14,713 nt of DNA from positions 1 through 14,713 of the forward strand of contig JAQUBU010000031.1 of assembly GCA_028686565.1 (NCBI GenBank). Reading direction: 5' to 3'. Both the position numbers and the translations under genes were made by a program. Under the pieces are notes generated by a model. It was given only the letters and a program-made list of their open reading frames with translations, did no database searches and was not told where the DNA came from. Numbering within the stretch: the first letter of the stretch is position 1; each line of letters opens with the position of its first letter. Below are positions 1 through 6,893 of the stretch, in pieces. The stretch is from Syntrophomonadaceae bacterium. GTDB taxonomy: Bacteria; Bacillota; Syntrophomonadia; Syntrophomonadales; Syntrophomonadaceae.

Positions 1-224
1 CCATGTTCCTGGGCGGATGGCAAGGGCCCTTGCTGCCTTCCTGGCTATGGATAATATTGAAGACCTATTTGATTATGCTGATATTCATGTGGATGAAATG
101 GACATTCCCGCGCATCCGCATGGATCATCTGATGGCTTTTAGCTGGAAAGTGCTGGTACCCCTCAGTCTGACTAATATACTCCTAACCGGAGTGGGGATT
201 TATCTTTTTAAGGGATGGTGTTAG
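1..224 (+). CDS. nuoH: NADH-quinone oxidoreductase subunit H (NuoH), C-terminal fragment
   Basis: This is the 3' end of a gene that begins before the window; about 74 codons are visible and the stop is TAG at 222-224. NuoH is the membrane subunit of complex I that forms much of the quinone-binding pocket and joins the peripheral arm to the proton pumps. The visible part shows two hydrophobic helices (roughly LWIILKTYLIMLIFMWM and VLVPLSLTNILLTGVGIYLF). They are separated by the family-typical loop WTFPRIRMDHLMAFSWKVL, where an arginine-rich stretch precedes the DxLM and WK..LPLS pattern of NuoH C-termini. The methionine codon at position 3 is internal, not a start. nuoI follows after 3 nt, so the genes are co-transcribed and probably translationally coupled. 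The identification rests on this C-terminal signature plus the H-I-J-K-L-M-N gene order. Confidence 0.93.
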   Translation, partial: MFLGGWQGPLLPSWLWIILKTYLIMLIFMWMKWTFPRIRMDHLMAFSWKVLVPLSLTNILLTGVGIYLFKGWC

Positions 225-227
225 CCC

Positions 228-1004
228 ATGTTGGGAAAGGGTTTGCTTAAAGGGCTGGGTATTACTCTCCAGCACTTGTTTGAAAAAGATATAACAGTTC
301 AATACCCTGAGGAGAAGCCCGTTTTGCAGGCGCGTTTCCGGGGCCATCTTTTTCAGGAGTTTGCCAAGTGCATTGTTTGCGGAATTTGCATCAAAAGCTG
401 TCCCAATAATGTCTTGAGCCTGGAAGAAGGCCGGGATGAAAAGAGCAAAAAAAAGATTCTCTTAACCTTTACTATAGATCACCAGTACTGCATGTTCTGT
501 AATATCTGTGTTGAAAATTGCCCGGCCAACTGCCTGCATTTTAATCATGATTTTGAATTATCCTGCTACCGGCGGGAAGATATTAAAAAGGTTTATGTGC
601 GTTCTCTGGAAATGCCAGGGGTGGATATTGAAATAGCATTTGCGGCTGAAGACGAAAATGGACAGAGTGTACTTAGCAATGAAAAAACCACAGCTGTCAA
701 GGAAACTGCACCCCAGGAGCAAAATAAAAACAAGAAGAATCCTGCTGAGGCTATGTTTAAGGCCTTAATGAATAATCCGCTAAAGGTCTTGACCAAGTAC
801 CTGCCTGATGCCGAACAAGCTGCGGCCGTAGCGGCTGTGTTGCAAAAAGATGAAAAGAAAGCTAAAAAAGTAGCGGAATTGATGATCAGTGACAAGGATA
901 AAGCCAAAAAGGTAATAGAGGCTATGCTGAAAAGCAGAACAAAAACGGATCAGCCAAAAGATAAGCAAGACAGTGGTAATGGAGGGGAAAACAATGAGCC
1001 TTAA
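228..1004 (+). CDS. nuoI: NADH-quinone oxidoreductase subunit I (NuoI) with long C-terminal extension
   Basis: NuoI is the peripheral-arm subunit that carries two [4Fe-4S] clusters and passes electrons towards the terminal cluster next to the quinone site. The two ferredoxin motifs are intact: CxxCxxCxxxCP with Cys48, 51, 54 and 58, and a second with Cys88, 91, 94 and 98. An N-terminal amphipathic stretch (residues 1-20, MLGKGLLKGLGITLQHLFEK) is typical of the helix that sits on the membrane arm. The ferredoxin fold ends near residue 140. The protein then continues for about 115 residues, far beyond the roughly 140-180 residues I expect for the family. This tail is rich in Lys, Glu, Asp and Ala and contains two similar helical blocks (KDEKKAKKVAELM and DKDKAKKVIEAML). 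Its function is unknown to me. The start ATG at 228 lies 3 nt after nuoH; the end overlaps nuoJ by 11 nt. Confidence 0.93.
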   Translation: MLGKGLLKGLGITLQHLFEKDITVQYPEEKPVLQARFRGHLFQEFAKCIVCGICIKSCPNNVLSLEEGRDEKSKKKILLTFTIDHQYCMFCNICVENCPANCLHFNHDFELSCYRREDIKKVYVRSLEMPGVDIEIAFAAEDENGQSVLSNEKTTAVKETAPQEQNKNKKNPAEAMFKALMNNPLKVLTKYLPDAEQAAAVAAVLQKDEKKAKKVAELMISDKDKAKKVIEAMLKSRTKTDQPKDKQDSGNGGENNEP

Positions 1005-1494
1005 TCTGCTGGTATTCCTGCTTATTGCTGCAGTGACATTAGGAGCGGCAGCAGGAGTAGTTGCTTTTAAAAATATTATACACAGTGCCCTGGCCTTGAT
1101 ATTGACCTTTCTTGGTGTGGCTGCGCTATATTTTCAACTTGATGCCGGGTTTATTGGAATGGTACAGATACTGGTATATGCGGGAGCAGTTTCGGTATTA
1201 TTTGTTTTTGCAGTTATGCTGGTAATGGACCGTGATGCAGAAGAAACCAATCTTGCCAATCCGCGCACTCGTTGGGCAGCTGCAGCTGCAGCTCTTTTGC
1301 TTACGGGCGGTTTGGGGACTGCAATATGGTCAAGCAAATGGACCAACTCACCGGGGCTGGTTAATGAGGATGAAGTACGGCAGCTGGCTGGTCTTTTACT
1401 GGGAGATTATGTGGTGGCATTTGAAACCGCCGCCATTCTTCTGCTGATTGCGGTAGTCGGAGCAATTATACTGGCGAAAGGAGCTGGAGAATAA
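994..1494 (+). CDS. nuoJ: NADH-quinone oxidoreductase subunit J (NuoJ)
   Basis: NuoJ is a small membrane subunit of complex I. Its third helix is thought to link redox events at the quinone site to the proton channels. The 166-residue protein has five hydrophobic segments (about residues 3-24, 28-48, 53-77, 93-112 and 139-161). The third carries the family signature GMVQILVYAGAVSVLFVFAVML, including Tyr62 and the following Gly-Ala pair that form the pi-bulge helix in known structures. I chose ATG at 994 because GGAGGGG (981-987) lies at the right distance before it. An in-frame GTG at 973 would add seven residues but has no good ribosome binding site. The start lies inside the end of nuoI (11-nt overlap), and the TAA stop shares one base with the nuoK start, so translation of I, J and K is probably coupled. 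Confidence 0.92.
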   Translation: MSLNLLVFLLIAAVTLGAAAGVVAFKNIIHSALALILTFLGVAALYFQLDAGFIGMVQILVYAGAVSVLFVFAVMLVMDRDAEETNLANPRTRWAAAAAALLLTGGLGTAIWSSKWTNSPGLVNEDEVRQLAGLLLGDYVVAFETAAILLLIAVVGAIILAKGAGE

Positions 1495-1802
1495 TGCCTT
1501 CACTCAGCCATTATTTATTACTGGCTGCTGTCCTGTTCGGGATCGGAGTTTATGGAGTTTTGTCGCGGCGTAATGTCATAGCAGTTCTTATGTCAGTGGA
1601 ATTAATGCTGAATGCGGTTAATATTAACTTCATTGCGGTGATGAAATTTGTGCCCTCCGACAGGCATGTGGGACAGGTCTTTGCACTTTTTGTCATAGTC
1701 GTGGCAGCTGCTGAGGTTGCGGTGGGATTGGCTCTGATTATAGCCATGTACCGGCATAAGAAATCAGTTAACCTGAATGATTTTAATCTCTTAAAATGGT
1801 GA
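1494..1802 (+). CDS. nuoK: NADH-quinone oxidoreductase subunit K (NuoK)
   Basis: NuoK is an MrpC-like three-helix subunit of the complex I membrane arm that contributes glutamates to the central proton-conducting axis. The 102-residue length is normal for the family. Three hydrophobic helices are visible (about 6-23, 27-50 and 59-86). The two functionally important buried glutamates are present: Glu36 in MSVELMLNAVNINF and Glu74 in AAAEVAVGLALI, matching E. coli Glu36 and Glu72. The ATG overlaps the nuoJ stop by one base (TAATG). The stop TGA (1800-1802) sits within the GAGGTGAG ribosome binding site of nuoL. Nothing is unusual apart from a short polar C-terminal tail (KSVNLNDFNLLKW). Confidence 0.96.
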   Translation: MPSLSHYLLLAAVLFGIGVYGVLSRRNVIAVLMSVELMLNAVNINFIAVMKFVPSDRHVGQVFALFVIVVAAAEVAVGLALIIAMYRHKKSVNLNDFNLLKW

Positions 1803-1816
1803 GGTGAGATATCTTT

Positions 1817-3691
1817 ATGGGCTCAAAATGGATTCTAGAATATGCCTGGCTTATAGCATTTTTGCCATTTCTGGCCTTTGCTATAATTGGTCTTTATCTC
1901 CACCGCTGGCCTAAAATATCGGCATACCTTTCTATTGCCAGTATTGGAATATCGTCTTTACTGGCTCTGGGTACAGCCTTTGCGGTTTTTTCTACTAAAG
2001 AGGGTGTGGTCTATGAAGCGGCTATGCGATGGCTCGATATGCCTGGCTTACGGGTAGATATGGGAATGCTCCTGGACCCGCTGGCAGCAGTTATGCTGAT
2101 GGTTGTCACGGTGGTAGCCCTTTTGGTGCAGATATATTCGCTGGGCTATATGCATGATGAACCGGGTCTGGCCAGTTATTATGCCTATCAAAGCCTGTTC
2201 GCCGGGTCCATGCTGGGTTTGGTGCTGGCCAATAACTTTGGCCAGTTGTATGTGTTCTGGGAACTGGTGGGGGTTTGTTCTTATTTTCTGATCGGCTTCT
2301 GGTTTGGCAGGAACTCGGCTAAAGAAGCAGCCAAAAAGGCTTTCATCACCAACCGGGTCGGCGACTTTGCTTTCCTGCTGGGCATATTATTCCTGCAATT
2401 GCTTTTTGGCAGTCTCAACTACGGCAGTCTGGCGACTGCACTGGAAGGTTATAACCATCCGGCAACCCTGCTCATTGTTGCCCTGTTGCTTTTTGGGGGT
2501 TCCATAGGGAAATCAGCTCAGTTTCCGCTCCATGTCTGGCTGCCGGATGCCATGGAAGGGCCTACCCCGGTAAGTGCCCTGATTCATGCTGCTACCATGG
2601 TAGCAGCCGGAGTATATCTCATTGCCCGGGCTTTCTTTATATTCAGTTCTTCTTCCGAAGCCATGCTCATTATAGCGGTGGTCGGCGGATTTACCGCTCT
2701 TTTTGCTGCGAGTATTGCCCTGGTACTTAACGATATCAAGCGTATCCTGGCTTATTCCACGCTCAGTCAGCTGGGCTACATGATAATGGCGATGGGTACC
2801 GGAGCCATGAGTGCCAGCATGTTTCATCTGATGACCCATGCCTTTTTCAAAAGTCTCTTATTCCTGGCGGCAGGCAGTGTTATTCATGCTCTGGCCAATG
2901 AACAGGATATTTTTAAAATGGGCAATCTCTATCACAAGATGCCGGTTACCGCTGGAGCTTTCATTGTCGGTGCTCTGTCCTTGAGCGGCATACCACCCTT
3001 ATCCGGCTTTTGGAGCAAAGATGAAATTCTGGCGGGAGCTCTGGGCAGCGGGCATATTATCTTATATCTTTTGGGCTTGATGGTTGCTTTGATGACTGCT
3101 TTTTATATGTTTCGGCTGGTGTTTGTAGTCTTTTTTGGCTCCAATCAGGCTGAAGGAAATCCCCATGAATCACCCTGGATAATGACTGCGCCTTTGGCAA
3201 TACTGGCGGGTGTGTCTGTAGTGGCCGGATTACCGGGTTCTCCTCTGATGAAATATGCTTTTGGGCATTATATTAATACTCCGGCTGCCTTGCATGTGCA
3301 GCCAGGACTCTTGACTATGATTCTATCAACATTGTTTGCCCTGGCCGGGATAGGATTGGCTTGGGCCATGTACCAGCAGAAGCTGCTGGAGCCCCGGCTG
3401 TTGGTGGGAAAAGTGCCCAAACTCTACAAATTGTTGATTAACAGATACTATATTGATGAATTTTATGCCTGGCTAGTTGCCCGGGTGGTAGATAAATCGG
3501 CTGCCTGGTTATTCTGGGCAGACATTAACATAGTCAACCGTCTGGTGAACAATATCGCCTTTTTCACCGGACGCAGCGGGGAAACTTTGCGCTATACGGA
3601 AGACGGGCAGGTACAGAGCTATGCCCTGTATATGCTTGGCGGCATAGTGGTAATTCTGGCTGCAGCACTATATTTGAGTGATGTGATTTAA
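1817..3691 (+). CDS. nuoL: NADH-quinone oxidoreductase subunit L (NuoL), proton-pumping antiporter-like subunit
   Basis: NuoL is the distal proton-pumping subunit of complex I, related to Mrp antiporters. The 624-residue protein has the N-terminal family block (residues 72-115, including the LDPLAAVMLMVV signature), the central proton-channel domain (about 140-410) and a long C-terminal part. That part should include the lateral helix that runs along the membrane arm. Key residues known from E. coli NuoL are all visible: Glu149 in the helix-5 motif FWELVGVCSYFLIGFW, Asp183 in NRVGDFAFLLGI, Lys232 in GKSAQFPLHVWLPDAMEGPTPVSALIHAAT, His256 in the same motif, Lys345 in THAFFKS, and Lys401 in SGIPPLSGFWSKDEIL. 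The start ATG is preceded by GAGGTGAG at 1801-1808, which overlaps the nuoK stop. The gap to nuoM is 29 nt. It appears intact and functional. Confidence 0.97.
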   Translation: MGSKWILEYAWLIAFLPFLAFAIIGLYLHRWPKISAYLSIASIGISSLLALGTAFAVFSTKEGVVYEAAMRWLDMPGLRVDMGMLLDPLAAVMLMVVTVVALLVQIYSLGYMHDEPGLASYYAYQSLFAGSMLGLVLANNFGQLYVFWELVGVCSYFLIGFWFGRNSAKEAAKKAFITNRVGDFAFLLGILFLQLLFGSLNYGSLATALEGYNHPATLLIVALLLFGGSIGKSAQFPLHVWLPDAMEGPTPVSALIHAATMVAAGVYLIARAFFIFSSSSEAMLIIAVVGGFTALFAASIALVLNDIKRILAYSTLSQLGYMIMAMGTGAMSASMFHLMTHAFFKSLLFLAAGSVIHALANEQDIFKMGNLYHKMPVTAGAFIVGALSLSGIPPLSGFWSKDEILAGALGSGHIILYLLGLMVALMTAFYMFRLVFVVFFGSNQAEGNPHESPWIMTAPLAILAGVSVVAGLPGSPLMKYAFGHYINTPAALHVQPGLLTMILSTLFALAGIGLAWAMYQQKLLEPRLLVGKVPKLYKLLINRYYIDEFYAWLVARVVDKSAAWLFWADINIVNRLVNNIAFFTGRSGETLRYTEDGQVQSYALYMLGGIVVILAAALYLSDVI

Positions 3692-3720
3692 ACGGTACTC
3701 GAAAAACAGGAGGTACAGGT

Positions 3721-5250
3721 TTGTTGAGTAATCTCCCGGTATTATCTTTAACTCTGTTTATGCCCATAATTGGCGCCCTAATCATTATCTTCCTGCCGAA
3801 GGAAGAGATTAGGCCTATAAAATATATTGCAGCCACCAGTACTTTTATCAGTCTGGCTCTGTCAATACTGATTTATATAGCTTATGACCGTTCCCTGGGG
3901 GGAATGCAGTTTATCGAGCACATTCCCTGGATAGCAGACCTTGGTGTCAGCTATGCACTGGGAGTTGACGGGATAAGTATTCCTCTTATGCTTTTAACCA
4001 ACTTGATTGGCTTCAGTGCCGTATATGCATCATGGAAGGTTGCAGAGCGAATAAAAGAATTTTTTATCCTTCTGTTAATACTGATAAGCGGAGTAATGGG
4101 AACATTTCTCACCACTGACCTTTTCATTTTCTTTCTGTTTTATGAAGTAGTGGTAATTCCGATTTATTTATTAGTCATTATGTGGGGCAGCAGTAAACGA
4201 GTCAGCAAAGAATATGCCGGAATGAAACTGACCATTTACCTCTTGATCGGCAGTGCCTTTTTATTAACCGGTATCATAGCCCTTTTCATAAAAGCTTACA
4301 GTATTAGTGGTGTTCCCAGCATGGATATTGCTGCCCTGGCCGGGCTGGAATTTCCGGTTGGATTTCAGATATTTACCTTTGCTTTTATGGCTTTGGGATT
4401 TGGGACACTGCTTTCCATGTTTCCTTTTCATGCCTGGTCCCCTGATGGTTATGCCGGAGCACCGACGGCAGTAAGTATGATTCATGCCGGGGTATTGAAA
4501 AAAATTGGCGGTTATGGTCTTATTCGCATTGGCATTTATATATTGCCGCTGGGAGCCCAATATATAGCACCGCTTATCGCGGTTCTGGCTATTGGCAATA
4601 TTGTTTATGCAGCCATGATATGCCTCAGCCAGAAGGATTTAAAATACATAGTGGGATATTCCAGTGTAAGTCATATGGGATATGTTTTAATCGGAATTGC
4701 CGCCCTCAATCTGGTTAGCCTGAACGGAGCGGTGATTATGATGTTTGCCCATGGGGTCATGGCCGCCCTGTTTTTTGCCATGATTGGCAATCTCTACGAA
4801 AAGAGTCATACCCGCAATGTTGATGATTTCGGGGGACTGGCACATCAGATGCCCAGGCTGGCTTCCGGCTTCATGCTGGCTGGCCTGGCTTCTCTGGGCC
4901 TTCCCGGTCTGGTTAATTTCATCGGGGAATTTACCATATTTATCGGGGCCTTTAAGGAATATCGGATTTTAACCATAATTGCTGTTTTGGGTATAGTGCT
5001 GACCGCTGTTTATATTTTGAGGACTCTGGGTGATGTATTGTTTGGCCCCCGGCGTGAAGAATGGGATGAGCTTCAGGATTTGCAGGGGCCTGAGCTGGTG
5101 CCTTTGATAGTATTGGGCAGTGTAATTATTTTGGGAGGCGTATATCCTTTAGACATTATGAGCTTAATAAATAGCGGGGTTGAGCAGATTGTAATGCAAG
5201 TTGGTTTGACCAACATTCAGGCCACTATATTGACAGGGGGGAGCTTTTAA
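3721..5250 (+). CDS. nuoM: NADH-quinone oxidoreductase subunit M (NuoM), variant lacking the helix-7 lysine
   Basis: NuoM is the middle antiporter-like proton-pumping subunit of complex I. The 509-residue protein has the expected helices and Glu142 in helix 5 (FFLFYEVVVIPIYLLV), Lys305 and Lys308 in CLSQKDLKYIVGYSS, His344 in MMFAHGVMAALFF, and Glu403 in helix 12 (VNFIGEFTIF). In helix 7, where E. coli has Lys234 just before the MxPxH motif, this protein reads GFGTLLSMFPFHAWSPDGYAGAP. Aligned by hand, that puts Leu230 at the lysine position. Helix 8 reads SMIHAGVLKKIGGYG, giving a double lysine (260 and 261) and His255. The start is TTG at 3721, with AGGAGGT (3708-3714) at good spacing; an adjacent TTG at 3724 is also possible. 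The TAA stop overlaps the nuoN ATG by one base. The sequence resembles a NuoM subclass with WSPDG.. and SM.HAGVLMK motifs that I remember from other anaerobes, so the change may be shared by that subclass. Confidence 0.96.
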   Translation: MLSNLPVLSLTLFMPIIGALIIIFLPKEEIRPIKYIAATSTFISLALSILIYIAYDRSLGGMQFIEHIPWIADLGVSYALGVDGISIPLMLLTNLIGFSAVYASWKVAERIKEFFILLLILISGVMGTFLTTDLFIFFLFYEVVVIPIYLLVIMWGSSKRVSKEYAGMKLTIYLLIGSAFLLTGIIALFIKAYSISGVPSMDIAALAGLEFPVGFQIFTFAFMALGFGTLLSMFPFHAWSPDGYAGAPTAVSMIHAGVLKKIGGYGLIRIGIYILPLGAQYIAPLIAVLAIGNIVYAAMICLSQKDLKYIVGYSSVSHMGYVLIGIAALNLVSLNGAVIMMFAHGVMAALFFAMIGNLYEKSHTRNVDDFGGLAHQMPRLASGFMLAGLASLGLPGLVNFIGEFTIFIGAFKEYRILTIIAVLGIVLTAVYILRTLGDVLFGPRREEWDELQDLQGPELVPLIVLGSVIILGGVYPLDIMSLINSGVEQIVMQVGLTNIQATILTGGSF

Positions 5251-6662
5251 TGAGTTTTAACTGGCTGTCAACCGAAATCATAGTAGCCCTGATCGGGATT
5301 CTGCTGCTCGTTTTGAGTTCGGGTTTGAATGTCCGGGGTAAGGAAATCCTGACTAAAGCGGCAGTTGCCAGCATGTTCCTGGTTCTATTAAATGCCATTG
5401 TTCTTTTCTCACGGGAACAAAGCCTTTTTAATGGGGTTTACGTGGTTGACAGCTTTGGCAATTTTTTTAAAATACTGTTCTTGCTGGCAGTAATCCTGGT
5501 TTTATTAAGTTCTTTACAGTATATAAAAAGATTTAAGGAAAAGATCTGCGAATTTGTGAGTTTGATGATTTTTGCTGCCATGGGAATGATAATCATGGTT
5601 TCAGCAGGTGATTTGATAACTCTTTATGTAGGTATGGAACTGATGACTATCAGCTTTTATATCCTGAGCGCGTTTCTCCTGCAAAATCAGTTTTCTGCCG
5701 AAGCAGGTCTGAAATATCTGGTCTTGGGCGCGATATCCTCTGCCGTACTGCTCTTTGGCATGAGTCTTATATATGCTGTGACCGGAACTACGGTAATTAG
5801 TGAGATAGCTGTCAGGTTAAGGACGGAACCAGCTTTAATTGCTGGAGTGGTGATGATGCTGGCGGGGTTTGGGTTTAAAATCGCGGCAGTTCCTTTCCAT
5901 ATGTGGGTACCTGATATTTATGAAGGATCACCGATACCGGTTACCACATTTTTAGCGGTGGGGTCCAAAGCTGCTGGATTTGCAGCGTTCCTGCGAGTTT
6001 TTGTTTTAGCCTTGCCCCTGGCGCAATTCAACTGGAGTATATACATGGCTGTAATCGCAGCGCTTACCATGGTAGCGGGCAACCTGATCGCTATTGTCCA
6101 GACCGATGTAAAGCGATTATTGGCATATTCCAGCATTGCACAAGCTGGATATATTCTGGCTGGTTTGGCGGCAGCCAATACCTATGGATTAAAGGGTATG
6201 CTTTTTTATGCCATGCTCTACGTTTTTTCCACCACCGGAGCTTTTGCAGTGACTACTGCCGTGGAAGTTGACACTGGCAGCACAGGTATGGAGGCCTTTG
6301 CCGGTCTTAGTCGGCGTTCCCCGATGCTGGCTGCTATTATGACTATTTGTATGTTATCGCTGGCGGGCATTCCACCCCTGGCTGGTTTTGTCGGCAAGTT
6401 TTACTTGTTTTCCGGGGCTGTCCAATCAGGTTATTTATGGTTAGCTTTAATTGGTTTGATTATGAGCATGGTATCGGTTTATTATTACCTTTCTCTAACT
6501 CGAATCATGTATATTGGCGAAAGTGCCAGCGATGCTCCTATTAATCCGGGTTTGGAAACCAGGCTGGCTCTTTGGATCTGCCTGCTGGCCACAGTATTTA
6601 TTGGTATTTATCCAGCTCCATTGTCTGGTCTCGCTCAAGCGGCGATAAAAATATTTATATAA
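5250..6662 (+). CDS. nuoN: NADH-quinone oxidoreductase subunit N (NuoN)
   Basis: NuoN is the antiporter-like proton-pumping subunit nearest the quinone module, and this is the last gene of the complex I operon. The 470-residue length is normal for bacteria. Channel residues known from E. coli NuoN are all present: Glu130 in helix 5 (LITLYVGMELMTISFYILSA), Lys210 in helix 7 (GFGFKIAAVPFHMWVPDIYEGSP), Lys240 in helix 8 (VGSKAAGFAAFLRV), Lys288 in the TDVKRLLAYSSIAQAGY motif, and Lys383 in helix 12 (AGIPPLAGFVGKFYLFSGA). The ATG overlaps the nuoM stop by one base, with a G-rich ribosome binding site (GGGGGGAG) just upstream inside nuoM. The next gene, pepF, is 231 nt away and has its own strong ribosome binding site, so the operon probably ends here. 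Confidence 0.96.
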   Translation: MSFNWLSTEIIVALIGILLLVLSSGLNVRGKEILTKAAVASMFLVLLNAIVLFSREQSLFNGVYVVDSFGNFFKILFLLAVILVLLSSLQYIKRFKEKICEFVSLMIFAAMGMIIMVSAGDLITLYVGMELMTISFYILSAFLLQNQFSAEAGLKYLVLGAISSAVLLFGMSLIYAVTGTTVISEIAVRLRTEPALIAGVVMMLAGFGFKIAAVPFHMWVPDIYEGSPIPVTTFLAVGSKAAGFAAFLRVFVLALPLAQFNWSIYMAVIAALTMVAGNLIAIVQTDVKRLLAYSSIAQAGYILAGLAAANTYGLKGMLFYAMLYVFSTTGAFAVTTAVEVDTGSTGMEAFAGLSRRSPMLAAIMTICMLSLAGIPPLAGFVGKFYLFSGAVQSGYLWLALIGLIMSMVSVYYYLSLTRIMYIGESASDAPINPGLETRLALWICLLATVFIGIYPAPLSGLAQAAIKIFI

Positions 6663-6721
6663 AATACTGCTTACCTTCACGGTAAAAAGGGCAAAATAGT
6701 TTTAAAATTTGTCTGGTACTT

Positions 6722-6742
6722 TGAAAGCGGTTAAAGCTTTCA
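6722..6742 (+). terminator. Short hairpin after nuoN, possible weak terminator
   Basis: Perfect 7-bp arms TGAAAGC (6722-6728) and GCTTTCA (6736-6742) enclose a 7-nt loop, 60 nt after the nuoN stop. No T-run follows (the next bases are TATTAATGG), so intrinsic termination would be weak. It is the best candidate I see close behind the complex I operon. Confidence 0.3.
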
Positions 6743-6768
6743 TATTAATGGTGAATAAATAGAAATAC

Positions 6769-6788
6769 GAATTATCCAACGATAATTC
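6769..6788. other. AT-rich perfect palindrome between nuoN and pepF
   Basis: Arms GAATTATC (6769-6776) and GATAATTC (6781-6788) are exact complements around a 4-nt loop (CAAC). An A-rich run lies on the 3' side on the + strand (AATTAAAAAAA, ending near 6814). It could be an operator for pepF or an AT-rich hairpin. The rest of the 231-nt gap (6663-6893) is AT-rich, and I found no convincing -35/-10 pair in it. Confidence 0.35.
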
Positions 6789-6893
6789 AAAATTCAGAAT
6801 TACAATTAAAAAAATCCAGGATCAAGTTGATTTAAGCTCAATACTATATGGTATTTCTATTAAGAGATATAACATTTTGAGGAGGACTTATTA

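Noticed and set aside
973..993. GTG start for nuoJ at 973, adding seven residues
   Set aside because: ATG 994 has GGAGGGG at the right spacing and gives the usual N-terminus; the earlier start lacks a site.
2513..2839. 108-codon antisense open frame inside nuoL
   Set aside because: It lies wholly within a strongly conserved coding region of nuoL, and its residue composition is a mirror of that frame.
6827..6873. Candidate pepF promoter (TTGATT at 6827, TATAAC at 6868)
   Set aside because: The two hexamers are about 35 nt apart, and neither has a convincing partner at 16-18 nt. TATAAC is also too close to the ribosome binding site.
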